A stretch of 57,766 nt of DNA from NCBI GenBank assembly GCA_003562075.1, contig PWWP01000188.1, forward strand, positions 1 to 57,766, in the 5' to 3' direction. Source of the stretch: Gemmatimonadota bacterium. GTDB lineage: Bacteria; Gemmatimonadota; Gemmatimonadetes; Longimicrobiales; Gaopeijiaceae. Numbering within the stretch: position 1 is the stretch's first letter; every line of letters starts with the position of its first letter. This document shows, piece by piece, positions 8,829-17,918 of this stretch. The notes beneath the pieces were generated by a model. That model had not been told where the DNA came from. It saw only the letters and a program-made list of their open reading frames with translations, and did not search any database. A program made the position numbers and the translations under genes.

Positions 8829-10796
8829 ATGTCGGCCAACCCCGAACCCAAGGCCCCCGCCCAAGCCGCATCCGGTCCTGCATCGGAGGCCGAATCCCGG
8901 AACGTGGCCGAGGCTGCCCGGGAGAAGAAGTGGGAGAAGGAAAGCTTCATGCGGGCCTTCTTCGAGGGATCGTTCCGGCTGGACCTCCTGGATCCACCGC
9001 CTCCGCCTGATCCGGAGAAGGAGGCCCGGGCGAAACCATTCCTGGACAAGCTCAGAGAGTTCACCGAACGCTCCATCGACGGGGATGCCATCGATCGGGA
9101 GGGACACGTACCCGAGGACGTCCTGGACGGCCTGCGAGAACTGGGAGCCTTCGGAATCAAGATTCCCCAGGAGTACGGAGGGCTGGGCCTTTCCCAGATT
9201 GCCTACAACAAGGCCCTCTCCATCGTGTCGGCCCGGTGCGCCAGTACAGGAGCCTTCCTGTCGGCCCACCAATCCATCGGCGTCCCACAGCCCCTGACCC
9301 GCTTCGGAACCGAAGAGCAGAAGAAGAAATACCTCCCTCGGCTGGCGGCTGGAGCCCTCTCCGCCTTTGCCCTCACCGAACCGGAGGTGGGCTCGGACCC
9401 GGCCAATCTATCCACCACGGCCAGACTCTCCGAGGATGGGAGCGAGTGGATCTTGAATGGTGAGAAGCTCTGGTGCACCAATGGTCCCAGGTCGGAGCTC
9501 ATGGTCGTCATGGCTCAGACTCCGCCCCGGGAAGGGATCAAAGCCCGGAAGCCCATCACCGCCTTCATCGTGGAATCGGACTGGGATGGGGTGGAGGTCG
9601 CCCACCACTGTGATTTCATGGGCCTCAAAGGCCTTTCCAACGGGGTCATCCGCTTCAACGACGTTCGAGTTCCCCTGGACAACGTCATCTGGGGAGAGGG
9701 ACAGGGGCTGAAGTTGGCCCTCATCACCCTGAATACCGGACGCCTCTCCCTTCCTGCCTTCTGTGCCACCGCAGGGAAGGGTCTTCTGGAAGTCAGCCGG
9801 AAATGGGCAGCTGAACGGGTTCAGTGGGGCCAGGCCATCGGGAAACACGATGCCGTGGCCCAGCTCCTGGGCCGAATGGCCGCCGATACCTTTGCCATGG
9901 ACGCCGGGGTGGAGCTCACATCGGCAATGGCCGACGCAGAGCGCCTGGATATCCGCCTGGAGGCCGCCATCGCCAAGATGTGGCACTCAGAAACAGCCTG
10001 GCGGGTCTGCGACGATGCCCTTCAGATCCGAGGGGGACGGGGCTACGAGACCGCCGACTCCCTTCGTGCTCGAGGGGAGACACCCTACCCCGTGGAACGG
10101 GCCATGCGAGACCTGAGGATCAACCTGATCTTTGAGGGTTCCTCCGAGATCATGCGCCTCTTCATTGCCCGGGAAGCCGTGGACAGCCACCTGGAGGTAG
10201 CCGGCGACATGGTGGATCCCCGGGCGCCTACCGGCCGTCGGGTCACGGCGGCCCTCCGGGGCGGCCTCCACTACGCCTGGTGGTACCCCTCCCGCTGGTT
10301 GGGCTGGGGAAGCTGGCCCCGATACGGGAAATACGGGCGCTTGGCCACCCACCTCCGTTTCGTTGACCGGACCTCCCGACGCCTGGCTCGGAACATCTTC
10401 CACTGCATGGCCCTGCACGGGGCCGGACTGGAGAAGCGCCAGGCCGTCCTGGGACGGATCGTAGAGATTGGTGCAGAAGCCTTCATGATGACGGCCACCT
10501 GCATCCGGGCCCGGCAGCTCATGGAGGAGAACCCAGAAGACACCAGCCCGCAGGAACTGGCGGACCTCTTCTGTCAACAGGCCCGTCGACGGATCGATGA
10601 TACCTTCCGGAAGCTCTTCCTGAATGATGACGTCCGGACATACTCCGGAGCCCGAAGTGCCATGGAAGGTCGTTACGGGTGGCTGGCCGACGGGCTTCCT
10701 TCCGTGCTCAGCGAGGAGGATCTGGAGGCACAGAGGAAACACTCCGGGAAGGAAGGAAGTAGCGCCCCGACCGCTCCGGCCGGGGCCGGGAGGTGA
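8829..10796 (+). CDS. Long-form acyl-CoA dehydrogenase (VLCAD/ACAD9-like)
   Basis: FAD enzyme (655 aa) introducing the alpha-beta double bond into acyl-CoA in fatty-acid beta-oxidation. Order: N-terminal helical domain (about 65-180), ALTEPEVGSDP FAD/substrate strand (181-191), NGEKLWCTNG (210-219), beta domain to about 295, C-terminal helical domain with IRGGRGYE (400-407) and the catalytic base in IFEGSSE (Glu436). A further 190-residue helical tail, as in VLCAD and ACAD9, suggests long-chain substrates and possible membrane association. The first 45 residues are Ala/Glu-rich. ATG 8829 follows AGGAGG. The gene stops 2 bases from the convergent ChaN-like gene. Confidence 0.93.
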   Translation: MSANPEPKAPAQAASGPASEAESRNVAEAAREKKWEKESFMRAFFEGSFRLDLLDPPPPPDPEKEARAKPFLDKLREFTERSIDGDAIDREGHVPEDVLDGLRELGAFGIKIPQEYGGLGLSQIAYNKALSIVSARCASTGAFLSAHQSIGVPQPLTRFGTEEQKKKYLPRLAAGALSAFALTEPEVGSDPANLSTTARLSEDGSEWILNGEKLWCTNGPRSELMVVMAQTPPREGIKARKPITAFIVESDWDGVEVAHHCDFMGLKGLSNGVIRFNDVRVPLDNVIWGEGQGLKLALITLNTGRLSLPAFCATAGKGLLEVSRKWAAERVQWGQAIGKHDAVAQLLGRMAADTFAMDAGVELTSAMADAERLDIRLEAAIAKMWHSETAWRVCDDALQIRGGRGYETADSLRARGETPYPVERAMRDLRINLIFEGSSEIMRLFIAREAVDSHLEVAGDMVDPRAPTGRRVTAALRGGLHYAWWYPSRWLGWGSWPRYGKYGRLATHLRFVDRTSRRLARNIFHCMALHGAGLEKRQAVLGRIVEIGAEAFMMTATCIRARQLMEENPEDTSPQELADLFCQQARRRIDDTFRKLFLNDDVRTYSGARSAMEGRYGWLADGLPSVLSEEDLEAQRKHSGKEGSSAPTAPAGAGR

Positions 10797-10798
10797 CT

Positions 10799-11806
10799 TC
10801 AGCTTCCCGGAGCTGCCCCTGAGGTCAGGACGACGAAGTCACCCCGAGCCCGATCCTGGGCCTCCGGTGAGGAGGCCAGATCCTCGGAAGCTCGGATGGA
10901 AACGATGGCGAAGGTGGTACCCGGGCGATAGTGGGCCAGCGCCTCAGGGGTGCCCGTGCCATGATCCACATGGAAGGAACCAGTGACGTGCACGACCAGC
11001 GGGTCCCCGTCCGCTGACTCCAGTACTTCCGCCAGGCTGTACGCCATGGAAGCGTCCCAGAGGGACTGGGCCTCCAACAGGGTGTCTCCCCCCTGGGCCC
11101 CGTGGTTCCCCGGGATCCCGTCCATCAGGGCATTCCACTCGGTCCGATATTCGTCGGTGGGGCCCGGATAGGGCAGAGGAGGCAGATGCTTCAGGGCATC
11201 CTCCCCCAGTTCGGCCAGTGCGTCTCGGCCCAGGCGACTGACTCGATTCACGTAGCGCCGTGGCGCATTGGCTGCCACTACCGGCAGTCCTTCCTGACGG
11301 GCCACCTCCACCAGGGGCCGATAATCCCGACGGTAGCTGTCCCATGGACGAGCCGCACTGAGGAAGTGCTCCTCAGTGATGAGGCCTGCCAGGTATTCAT
11401 CAAGCACCGGCTGGACGTCGCGCTCGAACATTTCCAAGGAGAGGATGAGTCCACGGTCATCCAGGGCCGAAGGAAGATCATCTCCCGCCAGAGCCTGCAG
11501 GAGCTGGAGCTGGAAATCGTGACCTGCCGGATCTCCATGGCGCTCCCCGATGAAAAGGACCTCCACATCGACGACAGCCTCCAGTAGCTCCTGCAGCGCC
11601 AATTCCCGCCCTTCCTGATCGTACAGGGCCCAGCCCGTAGCCGGCGGTTCGAGGGCCTGCTCGGTGGCTGGAGCGCCCGGATGGGGCAGGTGTGGGTCGG
11701 CCGATGGTCCAGACGCACAGGCAGCCAGGAAGATCAGGAGCAGGCTGGTCGCCGCGCCCCTCCAGGCCCCCTTCATGGTTCGTCGCATGGTCCAGGACCT
11801 CTTCAC
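10799..11806 (-). CDS. ChaN-family lipoprotein (Tiki/haem-uptake-like fold)
   Basis: A 335-residue predicted lipoprotein: hydrophobic signal (about 17-29) ending in the lipobox LAAC with Cys30. The mature part shows the ChaN-family pattern VLFIGERHGD near residue 83, LSLEMFERDVQ, an APRRYVNRV segment and the late GSFHVDHG with histidines. ChaN relatives are implicated in haem/iron handling and share the EreA/Tiki protease-like fold; actual function here is unproven. The start ATG overlaps the stop of the upstream ABC exporter (ATGA), so they form a two-gene operon, which suggests export or envelope maintenance. Confidence 0.82.
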   Translation of the reverse strand: MKRSWTMRRTMKGAWRGAATSLLLIFLAACASGPSADPHLPHPGAPATEQALEPPATGWALYDQEGRELALQELLEAVVDVEVLFIGERHGDPAGHDFQLQLLQALAGDDLPSALDDRGLILSLEMFERDVQPVLDEYLAGLITEEHFLSAARPWDSYRRDYRPLVEVARQEGLPVVAANAPRRYVNRVSRLGRDALAELGEDALKHLPPLPYPGPTDEYRTEWNALMDGIPGNHGAQGGDTLLEAQSLWDASMAYSLAEVLESADGDPLVVHVTGSFHVDHGTGTPEALAHYRPGTTFAIVSIRASEDLASSPEAQDRARGDFVVLTSGAAPGS

Positions 11807-13608
11807 GAACGTCCTCCCGGGACCACCGAGTCCGAGCGGTTCTCCGGTCCTGCAGCACTCATGGCCATCTCGAACTGTCCCCGATAGAGTCGAGCATAGA
11901 GATCGTTTCGGCCCAGGAGTTCGGCGTGGCTGCCCTGGTCCACGATCCGACCGGAATCCAGAACCAGAATCCGGTCGGCACGGAGAATGGTGGAGAGGCG
12001 GTGGGCGATGACCAGCGTGGTTCGTCCCTCCATGAGTTGCTCCAGTGCGTCTTGAACCATGGCCTCGCTCTCTGCATCCAGCGCGCTGGATGCCTCATCC
12101 AGGATGAGGATGGCCGGCTCCTTGAGGAGAACCCTGGCGATAGCCATCCGCTGTCGTTGGCCGGCGCTCAGGGTGACCCCCCTCTCACCCACCAAGGCTC
12201 CATAGGCTCCGGGAATTTCCCGGATGAACTCGTGGGCCCGAGCCCTCCGAGCCGCAGCTTCCAACTCGGCGTCGGATGCGCCAGGACTTCCATACTGGAG
12301 GTTCTCCCGGATCGTTCCGGCGAAGAGGAGGGGCTCCTGGGGAACCAGGCCGATGACCGATCGAAGCTCGGCCAGGGACACTTCCCGAACGTCCACCCCA
12401 TCGATGAGCACCTGGCCGCCGGTCACGTCGTAGAAGCGAGGAAGGAGGGACGCCAGGGTACTCTTGCCGGCACCTGATGCGCCCACCAGCGCCACCGTCT
12501 CTCCTGGCGTCAACTCAAGATCAATTTCGTGGAGGACCTGGGGCAGCTCCGGACCGTAGCGGAATCGGACCCCCTTGTACTCGACCCGACCCTCCACCGG
12601 TGTCGGGAGGGGTCGAGGCTCCCTGGGTTCATCCAGCTCTCTGGGATGATCCAGGAGTTCGAAGATCCGCCTGGCCGCCCCCGATGCCTCCTGCAGGTTG
12701 CCCCAGAACCCCGCGAGGGAGGTGACGGCTCCTGCAATAGTGACGGCATAGAGGAGAAATGCCACCAACGTCCCGGGAGTCAAAGCCCCCTCCAGAACGA
12801 GTCTTCCACCTTCCCATAGCACCAGGACGATGGCTCCGAAGGCTGTGAAGGTGACGGTTCCGGTCAGGAGAGCCCGGGCCACCGCACGCTTCAATCCCCG
12901 CTCCCGGGTATCCTCCACCGCCTCACCAAAGAGGACCTCCTCCCACTCCTCCCGGTTGAAACTCTGGACGGTCCTGATCTGCGAGAAGACCTGTTCAGCC
13001 CGGGAGACGGCATCAGCCAACCGGTCCTGGATCCCGGTGGAGATTCGCCTCACTCGCCGTCCCAGGAGCCATCCTGCCAGGACCGTGGGTGGAATGGCGA
13101 TGAAGGTCACCAGCGTCAGGCGCGGATGGGTGATCGTCACCAGGATCATGGCGCCCACGAGAAAGGTGCCCTGCCGAACCAGCTCGGGAATCCCGAAGCG
13201 AAGAATTGCCTGGATGAGTCCTGCGTCGGAGGCGAGCCGGGAGGAAAGTTCGCCGATCCTTCGGCGGGCGAAGAACCCTGGCGGCTGAGTCACGAGACGC
13301 CGGAATATATCCATCCGTAGATCCGCGATGACCCGCTCCGAGACCGAAGCCGTCAGGTAGCTCTGGGCGAAGTTCACCACCGCCTGGAAGAGGAAGAGCC
13401 CTATCAGGAAGAGGGCGACCTGATTCAGCAGCGTCCGGTCGCCGGCCAGAAAAGCCGCATCCAGGAGTTCGCGAACCACCAGTGGGAAGGCCAGCCCGAT
13501 CGCCGTACCCACGAGGATCAGGAGCGCGGCCCATACCAGTGCCCAACGATAGGGCCGAACCCGGGGAAGGATCCGCCTCAGGAATGCGTACGGCTTTCGA
13601 CTGGACAT
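11803..13608 (-). CDS. ABC exporter, fused transmembrane and ATPase domains (MsbA/multidrug type)
   Basis: A half-size exporter (601 aa) expected to work as a homodimer in the inner membrane. Six helices lie in residues 20-300 (the first at 22-44). The nucleotide-binding domain follows: Walker A GASGAGKST (376-384), Q-loop VPQEP (422-426), signature LSAGQ (480-484), Walker B LILDE (501-505) and H-loop IAHRLS (534-539). All catalytic residues are intact. Substrate cannot be assigned; lipid A/lipid flippases and drug exporters share this layout. It is first in an operon with the ChaN-like lipoprotein and divergent from the EamA gene across 214 bases in which I see no clear promoter. Confidence 0.93.
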   Translation of the reverse strand: MSSRKPYAFLRRILPRVRPYRWALVWAALLILVGTAIGLAFPLVVRELLDAAFLAGDRTLLNQVALFLIGLFLFQAVVNFAQSYLTASVSERVIADLRMDIFRRLVTQPPGFFARRRIGELSSRLASDAGLIQAILRFGIPELVRQGTFLVGAMILVTITHPRLTLVTFIAIPPTVLAGWLLGRRVRRISTGIQDRLADAVSRAEQVFSQIRTVQSFNREEWEEVLFGEAVEDTRERGLKRAVARALLTGTVTFTAFGAIVLVLWEGGRLVLEGALTPGTLVAFLLYAVTIAGAVTSLAGFWGNLQEASGAARRIFELLDHPRELDEPREPRPLPTPVEGRVEYKGVRFRYGPELPQVLHEIDLELTPGETVALVGASGAGKSTLASLLPRFYDVTGGQVLIDGVDVREVSLAELRSVIGLVPQEPLLFAGTIRENLQYGSPGASDAELEAAARRARAHEFIREIPGAYGALVGERGVTLSAGQRQRMAIARVLLKEPAILILDEASSALDAESEAMVQDALEQLMEGRTTLVIAHRLSTILRADRILVLDSGRIVDQGSHAELLGRNDLYARLYRGQFEMAMSAAGPENRSDSVVPGGRS

Positions 13609-13822
13609 GGAATCCGGTCCGGTGCGATTGAGTCTCGGACGATGGGAAGGAACCGCTCCCCGCTACCCCTCCTGCCTGGAGACCGACCTTCCCTCTTCAT
13701 CCAGGGGTCTGGTGGAGCTTGGCAACGGGATGCCGGTGGAACATAGGCCTCGGGGAGTCTCCTCTCCAGGGCAACTCCGTTCCAGGGTACCTCTTCCACC
13801 GGACCATGGATAGCTTTGCGGG

Positions 13823-14773
13823 ATGAGACCCTCGCCGCCCAGAGCCCGGATTGCCATTGCCTACCTCCAGGTGCTTCTGGCAGGGATCCTCTGGGCCACC
13901 TCCGGCCCCCTTTCCGTCGCCCTCTTCCGGATGGATGTGCCTCCCACCAGTGTGGCCATCCTCCGTCCCGGCGCCGGTGTGATCTTCCTCCTTCTCTTCA
14001 TGATCTTCCTCCGACGTGGGAAGGGGTGGACGGGAACGGGCGAAGGAGGGATGGGAGCACTGGTTGGGATGCTGGTGTTGGGTGGTGTCATCGTGGGCGT
14101 GTTCCAACTGGCCTACCAGATGGCCACCGAAGCGGTGGGCGTTCCCGCCACCGTGGCTCTCCTCTACCTGGCCCCTGCCCTGGTCATCGGAGCATCGACG
14201 ATCCTCTTCCGCGAACGGGTGACCCTGGGAAAGGGGGCGCTGGCCATCGTATCCATCGTCGGGGTGTGGCTCACCGTCTTCGGAACCCGCGGAGTGGACC
14301 TGGCCCTGACGCCTCGGGGCATCCTCTGGGGCTGCCTCTGTGGGATCTCCTATGCCTCCTACACGCTTTTCGGCAAGTGGTACGGAAAGCGCCACGGTCC
14401 GCTTCTACCCCTCTTCTGGAGCACGCTGGGGGGCACCCTTCTCTTGATGGCGGTCTGGGGCGTGCGAGGCCAGGAGGTCATCCTCCCCCAGACCTTGCAG
14501 GGGTGGCTCGTGGTCGTCCTCTTGGGATTCTTCACCATCGTGGCTGCCGCGCTCCTCCTTTTCAACGCGATGCGGACGCTGGAAGCCGGAAGGGCATCCA
14601 TCGGAACCACCATCGAACCGTTGGCAGCCGCCCTTCTGGCCTGGCTCTTCCTGGAGCAGACCCTCACTCCTCCCGGGATCCTGGGCCTTGCTCTACTCGT
14701 GGTGGGTGTGGCTGGAGCCTACGCCCTGCGGACACCCCGACGGATGAAAGAGAGCACGTCTCCCTCCCGTTGA
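13823..14773 (+). CDS. EamA/DMT-superfamily transporter
   Basis: A 316-residue inner-membrane protein with about ten helices in two EamA repeats (roughly 10-145 and 160-305). The first repeat opens with the typical LAGILWATSGPLS segment (19-31); the second ends with the LEQTLTPPGILGLALLVVGV pattern. Members export or import amino acids, nucleotides or other metabolites; nothing here fixes the substrate. The ATG at 13823 follows GCGGG. It converges with the HATPase gene at 14858. Confidence 0.9.
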   Translation: MRPSPPRARIAIAYLQVLLAGILWATSGPLSVALFRMDVPPTSVAILRPGAGVIFLLLFMIFLRRGKGWTGTGEGGMGALVGMLVLGGVIVGVFQLAYQMATEAVGVPATVALLYLAPALVIGASTILFRERVTLGKGALAIVSIVGVWLTVFGTRGVDLALTPRGILWGCLCGISYASYTLFGKWYGKRHGPLLPLFWSTLGGTLLLMAVWGVRGQEVILPQTLQGWLVVVLLGFFTIVAAALLLFNAMRTLEAGRASIGTTIEPLAAALLAWLFLEQTLTPPGILGLALLVVGVAGAYALRTPRRMKESTSPSR

Positions 14774-14857
14774 CGCCGGGAAGAAGTGGACAGGGGACGG
14801 CATGGGAACCCGGTGCGATCCACCTTCGCGTCAGCGCTCAGGGTGATCGTTTCCCCT

Positions 14858-15682
14858 TCAGGGCGTAGGGATGAAGATGACCGCTTCGCCTCCACCACCC
14901 TCTCGGTTCCCTACCCGAAGACGCATCCCTCGAGCTTCCAGGAGCCGTCGGGCGAAAGGGAGCCCCATCCCCACGGCGTCAGGGTCAGTGCTCCAGAAGG
15001 GTTCAAATGCATGCTCCAGCGCCGCGGCCTCAAACCCGGGCCCTCGATCCAGGACCCTGACCCGGATCCCCTCCCCTGCTCCCTCCGCTTCCACCACCAC
15101 CGTATTGCCTTCACCGAACCGGCCAGCGTTGGCCAGGAGGAGAAAGAGTCCATCGCTGAAGGCCTCGGGGTCCAATTCGGTCCGGAGCGTGGACTGGGAG
15201 TACCGGACTTTCACCGGAATGTCCGTCTCCTGAATGTACTCCCGCACCACCTTCTGGATGAGCTCGGGTACATTGGCGTGACGGGGCTCCGACGGAGGGG
15301 GGTCCTGGGCATAGAATCGCAGGTCCTCCAGGGCGTTCACCACCGAAGCCACGATCTCGCGTGAATCCTCCGACTCGAGAGACTGCTTCAACGGCCCGAC
15401 GGCCGCTGCGTCCAGGAAGCGAACCAGGCCTCGTATGGCCCGATCGTCCGAATCTTCCTCTACCTCCTCCCTCACCGGTTGCCATCCCGAGGCCAGAGCG
15501 GCCCGGATTCGACCAACCTCGGGTGGGTCGTCGGTGGCCTGGGCGTTGAGTTCCCCACCCCGCTCCAGATCTCTGGAAAGACGGTCCAGTGCACCGGCAT
15601 AGGGGTTGTCCGACTTCCGAAAAAGGAGGACGATCAGGGCCACTGCCAAGCCCACCACCAGTACCCAGACAACCATCTCCAT
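14858..15682 (-). CDS. Membrane-anchored HATPase domain protein lacking a phospho-acceptor histidine
   Basis: A 274-residue protein with one N-terminal helix (3-21), a middle helical region (80-125) and a histidine-kinase-type ATPase domain. ATP-site boxes are intact: N-box LLANAGRF (Asn185), G1 DRGPGF (212-217), F-box FEPFW (226-230) and G2 GMGLPFARRLLEA (from 238). Where a DHp domain should carry the H-box, the sequence reads FLDAAAVGPLKQSL (90-102) with no histidine, although the second DHp-like helix ALEDLRFYAQ is recognisable. It may be a pseudo-kinase, an anti-sigma/partner-switching kinase or a phosphatase. No response regulator is adjacent. ATG 15682 has GGGAGGGG upstream; ORF sequence before it is rejected. 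Confidence 0.8.
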   Translation of the reverse strand: MEMVVWVLVVGLAVALIVLLFRKSDNPYAGALDRLSRDLERGGELNAQATDDPPEVGRIRAALASGWQPVREEVEEDSDDRAIRGLVRFLDAAAVGPLKQSLESEDSREIVASVVNALEDLRFYAQDPPPSEPRHANVPELIQKVVREYIQETDIPVKVRYSQSTLRTELDPEAFSDGLFLLLANAGRFGEGNTVVVEAEGAGEGIRVRVLDRGPGFEAAALEHAFEPFWSTDPDAVGMGLPFARRLLEARGMRLRVGNREGGGGEAVIFIPTP

Positions 15683-15944
15683 ACGCCCCTCCCGAACCGT
15701 TCTCGTGGGGACAACGGTCCCACAGGTGGATCCCCCCACCCCTGGGCCGTCGCCCATGAACACTGGCTTCGATCATGGGACAGTTCGATCCATCCGGCAA
15801 ACCAGACCGCAACTCCCCGAATTCCCGGAGACCGGGATCCCTGGACCGCCACTGGCAATAGCCGCCGGCCTCCTGGGGTCACGAGACCCTGGGGCTTGCA
15901 GGGGCACGAGTGCCTGCTGTATCCTGGCCCTTCACTTGGAAGGT

Positions 15945-16055
15945 CGACGAAAAAGTCCAGGGCGCCACCGTTGGGAGCGCCAGGAAGCCCCATCGTAGGC
16001 GGCGACCCGCAGCCGTGGCGAGAGCCAGGCCGAGGGGAGCCAACGATCGAGGGGA
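15945..16055 (+). repeat. Dispersed structured repeat, copy 2
   Basis: Closest relative of copy 1 and the only recognisable content of the 15683-16078 gap. The 19-base shared block is at 15991-16009. The GGCGC/GCGCC hairpin, its CGTTGG loop (15969-15974) and the downstream CCAACG partner (16040-16045) are all conserved. The GNRA hairpin reads TGGC-GAGA-GCCA (16016-16027): against copy 1 one A-T pair has become G-C and the tetraloop changed from GAAA to GAGA, so pairing is kept while sequence changes. It ends 23 bases before the start codon of the CoA-binding protein. Confidence 0.75.
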
Positions 16056-16078
16056 CACCCATCCACTCGAGTACCCCC

Positions 16079-16564
16079 ATGCCCCAGGGCCGCTCTCCAA
16101 TCCAGTTCCTCCTGGAAGAAAGCAGGGACGACCAGAACCCCGACGCCGAAGTGCTGCATCAGCTTCTGGCAGAGCTCCGGCTGGTAGCGGTCGTAGGGCT
16201 CTCCCGGGACCCGTCCAAGGCGGCCCGAAGGGTGCCCTCCTACCTGGCCGCCAAGGGAATCGACGTGATTCCGGTGAACCCCAATGCAACTCGGGTCCTG
16301 GGACGGGAGGCGCAGCCATCCCTGGACGACGTACAGGAGGAGGTGGACCTGGTCCTGGTCTTCCGGCCCTCGGAGGAAGCAGGCGCCGTGGTGCGGCAAG
16401 CCGCCCGCCGGCCAGAGGCGCCGGCCATCTGGCTCCAGGAGGGGATCATGGCACCTGAAGCGGTTCGGGCCGCCCGGAAAGAGGGCCTCACCGTCGTCCA
16501 GGACCTGTGCATCTTCAAGGCTCACCGCCTGGTTTCAGGAGGGGCCGGAGCACCCCTTGGATGA
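16079..16564 (+). CDS. CoA-binding (CoA_binding_2 / YccU-like) protein
   Basis: A 161-residue soluble Rossmann protein of the YccU type. VAVVGLSRDPSKAARRVPSYL gives the nucleotide-binding strand-loop-helix, followed by GIDVIPVNP, a DLVLVFRP strand and AIWLQEGI, the family order in full. Relatives bind CoA through the first loop; the biological role is not established. The ATG at 16079 has no good ribosome-binding site nearby; the GA-rich end of repeat copy 2 lies about 25 bases upstream. The gene converges with bcp (45-base gap). Confidence 0.88.
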   Translation: MPQGRSPIQFLLEESRDDQNPDAEVLHQLLAELRLVAVVGLSRDPSKAARRVPSYLAAKGIDVIPVNPNATRVLGREAQPSLDDVQEEVDLVLVFRPSEEAGAVVRQAARRPEAPAIWLQEGIMAPEAVRAARKEGLTVVQDLCIFKAHRLVSGGAGAPLG

Positions 16565-16609
16565 GCGCCGTCCTCAGTCAGCCTCCACCGTCCCCTGCCT
16601 GGTCCTCCA

Positions 16610-17068
16610 TCACTTCTCGATGGCCGCCATCACCTTTTCAGCGTGACCCTTGGGCCGAACTCTCCGCCACACCTTCTCCAGCCGACCCTCGGCGTCGATG
16701 ACGAAGGTGCTCCGCTCCACTCCCCAGAACTTGTTTCCAAACATGGATTTTTCCTTCCAGACACCGTAGGCCTCCGCCACCTGGTGCTCCTCATCAGCCA
16801 GAAGGGGGAAGTTCAGGTCGTGCTTCTCCTTGAACTTCTGGTGAGATTCCACAGGGTCGGGGGAAACGCCCAGAACCACGGCACCGGCACTCTCAATACG
16901 AGACAGGGAGTCTCGGAGGTCGCACGCCTGGGTCGTACACCCCGGAGTGTCGTCCTTGGGGTAGAAGTAGAGGACCACCTTCTTTCCTCGGAGGTCGGCC
17001 AGGGATACGGTGGTGCCATCATCGGCAGGGAGTCGAAAATCGGGAGCTTGCTGGCCTTCTTCGACCAT
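16610..17068 (-). CDS. bcp: Thioredoxin-dependent peroxiredoxin, Bcp/PrxQ type
   Basis: Cytoplasmic peroxidase (152 aa) reducing H2O2 and organic hydroperoxides. The active site PGCTTQAC holds the peroxidatic Cys44 and, five residues on, resolving Cys49, the PrxQ alpha-helix spacing. The preceding FYPKDDTPGC strand, the conserved SPDPVESHQKF segment and the late FWGVERSTFVID are typical, and length matches the family. It is 143 bases downstream of the V4R-like gene on the same strand and may be co-transcribed. Confidence 0.95.
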   Translation of the reverse strand: MVEEGQQAPDFRLPADDGTTVSLADLRGKKVVLYFYPKDDTPGCTTQACDLRDSLSRIESAGAVVLGVSPDPVESHQKFKEKHDLNFPLLADEEHQVAEAYGVWKEKSMFGNKFWGVERSTFVIDAEGRLEKVWRRVRPKGHAEKVMAAIEK

Positions 17069-17211
17069 TCTTCACCTTCGCTGTTCAGGGGTATCGTCAG
17101 AGCCTCGTGGGCCGGGCTGGCCTACACACGACAGGAGCGGAGGTTCACCCCTCCGGTTCTCCCAGGGGCTTCCATTCCCCCGCCGAGGCCAGGCAAAGGG
17201 ACGACCAGCCT

Positions 17212-17898
17212 TCAGCCGTCCTCCACCAGTTCCCAACGACATATTTCCGCACCCAGGCTTCGGCAATGGCCATGGATCAGGAGGCCCGGATCCGAACCCA
17301 CCCGGGCAAGCTCACCCCGAGCGATTCCCGTGACGATCCCACATGCCTCGCCCCCGGGATCGCTATCGGTGAAGAGGGAATCCACCGACTCCAGGACGAA
17401 GGGACGCCCAGTGGCCTGAACCATCTTTCTCCCGAAAAGAGCCCTCAACTGCTGCCGGGCTCGACGACGAGCCAGGGCATGAGCCACCCTCCGGGGAAGG
17501 AACCTTCGCCACCCCGCCTTCTGTCCATCGCCCTGCAACTCCATTCCGACCCGAAGGAAGACCTCATCAGAATCCGGACGCCGAGTCACGAGTCGGATGA
17601 GGTCCTGGATCTCCTGATCCGAGATGCGACGGCGTCGCCGGGCATCTTCACGGTATCGTCGGATCTGGGTCTCCACCACGTTGGAAAGCCCGAGTCGGCG
17701 GGGAAGGGTGATGGTCACATTCTCGTCGTCCAGGATTTCTCGAGGCAGGTCCTGATCCTTCAGAGCTTGAAGCAAGGCCAACGCCACATGGGAATGGACC
17801 CGACGACGTGACGAGGCTCGGGAGGAGGGGTGAGATGAAGAGGGAGACACAGCAACCGCACCGAGGGTTGGATTGAACGGAAGAGAGGGTACAACCAA
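17212..17898 (-). CDS. Hypothetical protein with a V4R-like C-terminus
   Basis: A 228-residue protein. Residues 1-35 are Ser/Pro/Arg-rich and may be untranslated. Residues 38-105 are helical and strongly basic (RYREDARRRRRIS). The last 110 residues resemble the V4R (vinyl-4-reductase-like ligand-binding) pattern: EACGIVTG (Cys186), then GHCRSLGAEICRWEL with Cys212 and Cys220 in the usual C-x2-G-x4-C-x-(F/W)-E spacing. V4R domains bind hydrocarbons, tetrapyrroles or heme; the ligand here is unknown. The opposite strand also has a long ORF, but only this strand gives family-like sequence. The start codon is uncertain. Confidence 0.6.
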   Translation of the reverse strand: MVVPSLPFNPTLGAVAVSPSSSHPSSRASSRRRVHSHVALALLQALKDQDLPREILDDENVTITLPRRLGLSNVVETQIRRYREDARRRRRISDQEIQDLIRLVTRRPDSDEVFLRVGMELQGDGQKAGWRRFLPRRVAHALARRRARQQLRALFGRKMVQATGRPFVLESVDSLFTDSDPGGEACGIVTGIARGELARVGSDPGLLIHGHCRSLGAEICRWELVEDG

Positions 17899-17918
17899 AC
17901 CGCTGGCCTAATCTCGGC

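Noticed and set aside
7512-9272. 586-codon minus-strand ORF across patatin and acyl-CoA dehydrogenase genes
   Set aside because: It spans two genuine plus-strand genes and their intergenic gap and is compositionally an antisense shadow.
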